Below are positions 5,527-7,279 of a stretch of DNA of 7,279 bases, piece by piece. Source of the stretch: Propionibacteriaceae bacterium (GTDB lineage Bacteria > Actinomycetota > Actinomycetes > Propionibacteriales > Propionibacteriaceae); assembly GCA_030544185.1 (NCBI GenBank), contig JAUNRO010000160.1, positions 1 through 7,279 of the forward strand, read 5' to 3'. Within the stretch, counting starts at the first letter, position 1; every line of letters starts with the position of its first letter. The translations under genes and the position numbers were made by a program. The notes beneath the pieces were generated by a model. That model did no database searches. It worked only from the letters and a program-made list of their open reading frames with translations, and had not been told where the DNA came from.

Positions 5527-6813
5527 TCACCAGGTGGGGCGCAGGGGGAAGCCGCCGCTGTCACCGGCCTCGGTGCGCACGGCGAGCACATGGTGGAGCT
5601 CGGTCTCGTTGCGCTCGAAGCCGACGCGGGAGCCTGCGAGATAGAGGCCCCAAACCCGGGCGGTCCCCTCGCCGACCTCGGCGACACATTCGTCCCAGTG
5701 CTCGACGAGGTTGCGGCACCAGGCGGCGAGCGTCAGCGCATAGTGGGGGCGCAGGTTCTCCGCGTGCATGACCTCCAGCCCCGCATCCTGCGCCTCGGCG
5801 ATGATCCGCCCGGACCCGGTGAGCTCCCCGTCGGGGAAGACGTAGCGGTCGAGGAACGCTCCGACCGGCTGGTGCCGGTTGTGCGAGCGGGTGATGCAGT
5901 GGTTCAGCAAGCGCCCGCCGGGGCGCAGCCGCTCGCGGAGATGGGCGAAGTACGCCGGATAGTTCGCCACGCCGATGTGCTCGGTCAGCCCGATCGAGCT
6001 GACGGCATCGAACCCCGTCTCGGTGACCTCGCGATAGTCCCCGTGACGCACCTCGGCGAGGTCCCCGAGCCCCTCGCGCTCGATGGCCGCCTGCGCCCAC
6101 TCGGCCTGCTGCCGCGACAGGGTGACCCCGATCGCCCGCACACCGTATTCCCGTGCGGCGTGCCGCACCATCCCGCCCCAGCCGCAGCCCACGTCGAGCA
6201 GGCGCTGGCCTGGCTGCAGGTCGAGCTTGCGGGCGATGAGGTCGTGCTTCTCGTGTTGTGCCTCCTCCAGGGTCGCGGTCGCGGTCGGATAGACCGCACA
6301 CGTATAGGCCATCGAGGGACCAAGGACCAGCTCATAGAACCGGTTGGAGACGTCGTAATGGTGCGAGATCGCCCCCGCATCCCGCGACAGCGAGTGCCGC
6401 ACGCCCTCAACGATCCGGCGCCAACGCGGCAACCGCTCCTCCTGCGGCGGGGGCGGCGGGCGGAGCCCGGCGAGATCCAGCGATCGCGCAAGCACCATGG
6501 CTTCCTCGGCGCTGGGACGGCGGAACCGCAGCCGGCCCTGCAACCCGACCAGCAGGGCGTACGGATCACCCGGATGCACCCCGTGCAGGCGCAGGTCGCC
6601 GGCGAGATAGGCGCGCGCCATGCCGAGGTCGCCGGGGGCGGTGAGGATGTACGCCAGGCCGCGGCGGGTGAGCAATTCCAACCCGAGCTCGGCGGACGGT
6701 GGGCCCACGGTGCTGCCATCGTAGGCCGTGAACCGCACCGGCATCGGTTCGCGGAGCAGCAGGGTCACCGCGTCGGCGATCGGGAGCGTCCGCCCCGTGC
6801 TGGTCTGCTTCAT
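5527..6813 (-). CDS. tmsB: TmsB-like SAM-dependent fatty-acyl methyltransferase (cyclopropane-fatty-acyl-phospholipid synthase family)
   Basis: The 428-residue product is a full-length cyclopropane-fatty-acid synthase family enzyme, which transfers the SAM methyl group to a double bond of phospholipid acyl chains. The N-terminal lipid-binding part (about 1-140) includes a proline run (119-123). The catalytic core starts at ISHHYDVSNRFY (149-160), with Cys172 in AYTCAVY matching the conserved active-site cysteine. SAM motif I is LLDVGCGWGG (205-214), followed by GVTLSRQQAEWA (229-240). Glu278 in GLTEHIG matches the conserved bicarbonate-site glutamate, and LRPHYALTLAAWCRNL (355-370) is the family's C-terminal signature. 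The gene overlaps the upstream TmsA-like oxidoreductase by 4 bases (ATGA). That pairing is the arrangement of tmsAB (bfaAB), where TmsB makes 10-methylene-stearoyl chains from oleoyl chains and TmsA reduces them to 10-methylstearate (tuberculostearic acid). The symbol rests on this pairing; without it, a plain cyclopropane synthase would be equally possible. Confidence 0.88.
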   Translation of the reverse strand: MKQTSTGRTLPIADAVTLLLREPMPVRFTAYDGSTVGPPSAELGLELLTRRGLAYILTAPGDLGMARAYLAGDLRLHGVHPGDPYALLVGLQGRLRFRRPSAEEAMVLARSLDLAGLRPPPPPQEERLPRWRRIVEGVRHSLSRDAGAISHHYDVSNRFYELVLGPSMAYTCAVYPTATATLEEAQHEKHDLIARKLDLQPGQRLLDVGCGWGGMVRHAAREYGVRAIGVTLSRQQAEWAQAAIEREGLGDLAEVRHGDYREVTETGFDAVSSIGLTEHIGVANYPAYFAHLRERLRPGGRLLNHCITRSHNRHQPVGAFLDRYVFPDGELTGSGRIIAEAQDAGLEVMHAENLRPHYALTLAAWCRNLVEHWDECVAEVGEGTARVWGLYLAGSRVGFERNETELHHVLAVRTEAGDSGGFPLRPTW

Positions 6814-7279
6814 CGTCGTCGCACCGCCTTGTCATAGAGCGTCGTCAGCCGGCCATCGGGGTCCGTGCGCGCCTTCACCGCCGCGAGGTGGCTGCCGTTG
6901 TAGAGCCGATCGAACGTCGCCCGATCGAAGTAGGCCTCGGAATAGAGCGACTTGTGCCCGCCGAGGTCGATGACCTTGGCCTCGATCGCCCGGTTCACCG
7001 GCGCGTTCGGCGCATCGGGACCCACCGGCACCGTTCCCCAAAAGCCCAGGTTGACCCAGATCCGTCCCGGCGCCATCGGATAGAGCGGCCACCGCCCGCC
7101 GTTCGCGGCGCCCCGGGCGACCACGGGGCACAGCCACACCGGCCGCATCCCGACCTCGGTGTCGAACCACGTCAGGAATTCCGCCAGCCGCTCGAGCGGG
7201 ACCTCGACGTCCTGGATCACCCGCTCCCGCGCGGGCCGCCCGGCGCGCCGCCACCCCGCCCGCCCCGGCGACCAGCCGG
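6810..7279 (-). CDS. tmsA: TmsA-like FAD-binding oxidoreductase, C-terminal part (5' end outside window)
   Basis: The frame is open to the right edge; 155 C-terminal residues are visible and the stop is TGA at 6810-6812. The sequence VIQDVEVPLERLAEFLTWF, then VWLCPV, RIWVNLGFWGTVP, NRAIEAKVIDLGGHKSLYSE and the ending DPDGRLTTLYDKAVRRR are the C-terminal substrate-domain signatures of the DHCR24-like FAD oxidoreductases found with actinobacterial fatty-acid methyltransferases. The FAD-binding N-terminal domain is outside the window. TmsA reduces the 10-methylene group made by TmsB to a 10-methyl branch at the membrane. The GTG at 7218-7220 is internal, because the family sequence continues through it to the edge. 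It is the first visible gene of a two-gene operon whose promoter lies outside the window. Confidence 0.85.
   Translation of the reverse strand, partial: GWSPGRAGWRRAGRPARERVIQDVEVPLERLAEFLTWFDTEVGMRPVWLCPVVARGAANGGRWPLYPMAPGRIWVNLGFWGTVPVGPDAPNAPVNRAIEAKVIDLGGHKSLYSEAYFDRATFDRLYNGSHLAAVKARTDPDGRLTTLYDKAVRRR

Noticed and set aside
5590..6837. 415-residue plus-strand open frame antisense to tmsB
   Set aside because: It is a shadow of the strongly conserved methyltransferase, caused by GC-rich third positions; no family motifs.
1..7279. tRNA or rRNA genes, CRISPR arrays, insertion sequences and attachment sites
   Set aside because: None seen: no regularly spaced repeats of 20 bases or more, no transposase or integrase frame, and no tRNA-like cloverleaf noticed by eye.

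Overview
The window is GC-rich (by eye about two-thirds G+C or more) and carries gene families typical of Actinomycetota: a membrane-anchored pseudokinase with a discoidin-like extracellular domain, an ECF42-type sigma factor with its DGPF partner, and a TmsA/TmsB-like pair of the kind that makes 10-methyl (tuberculostearic-type) fatty acids. I infer an actinobacterium, perhaps of the Propionibacteriales or a related order. The genus cannot be fixed from this sequence alone.

Layout. Bases 2-643 (+) are the 3' part of an ABC-2 export permease whose start lies left of the window. A hairpin (658-690) separates it from a 498-residue pseudokinase/TM/discoidin-like protein (750-2246, +). This meets a convergent minus-strand M23-family peptidase-like gene (2314-2961). 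Upstream of that on the minus strand is a small VOC (glyoxalase-fold) gene (3039-3416). Bases 3417-3791 hold no intact gene. They contain a short repeat cluster, a hairpin and, on the plus strand, what looks like the broken 5' end of a second ECF sigma gene (about 3676-3786), possibly preceded by the tail of a second DGPF gene. The intact minus-strand module follows: DGPF/YCII protein (5042-5395) translationally coupled to the ECF42-like sigma factor (3792-5045). A candidate ECF42-type promoter lies just upstream (5443-5469). The right end is a minus-strand operon: the C-terminal part of a TmsA-like FAD-dependent oxidoreductase (6810-7279, cut by the window edge) overlapping by 4 bases with a TmsB/cyclopropane-fatty-acid-synthase-like methyltransferase (5527-6813).

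How the genes fit together. The tmsA-tmsB pair should methylate oleoyl chains of membrane phospholipids at C10 and reduce the methylene intermediate. The DGPF-sigma pair looks like a self-regulating switch with no anti-sigma factor. The pseudokinase belongs to a family normally found beside or fused to the lipid II flippase MurJ, but no murJ is visible beside it here. The ABC permease, VOC and M23 genes show no obvious pathway link to their neighbours. The most unusual points are the decayed second sigma module facing the intact one and the well-placed candidate autoregulatory promoter.
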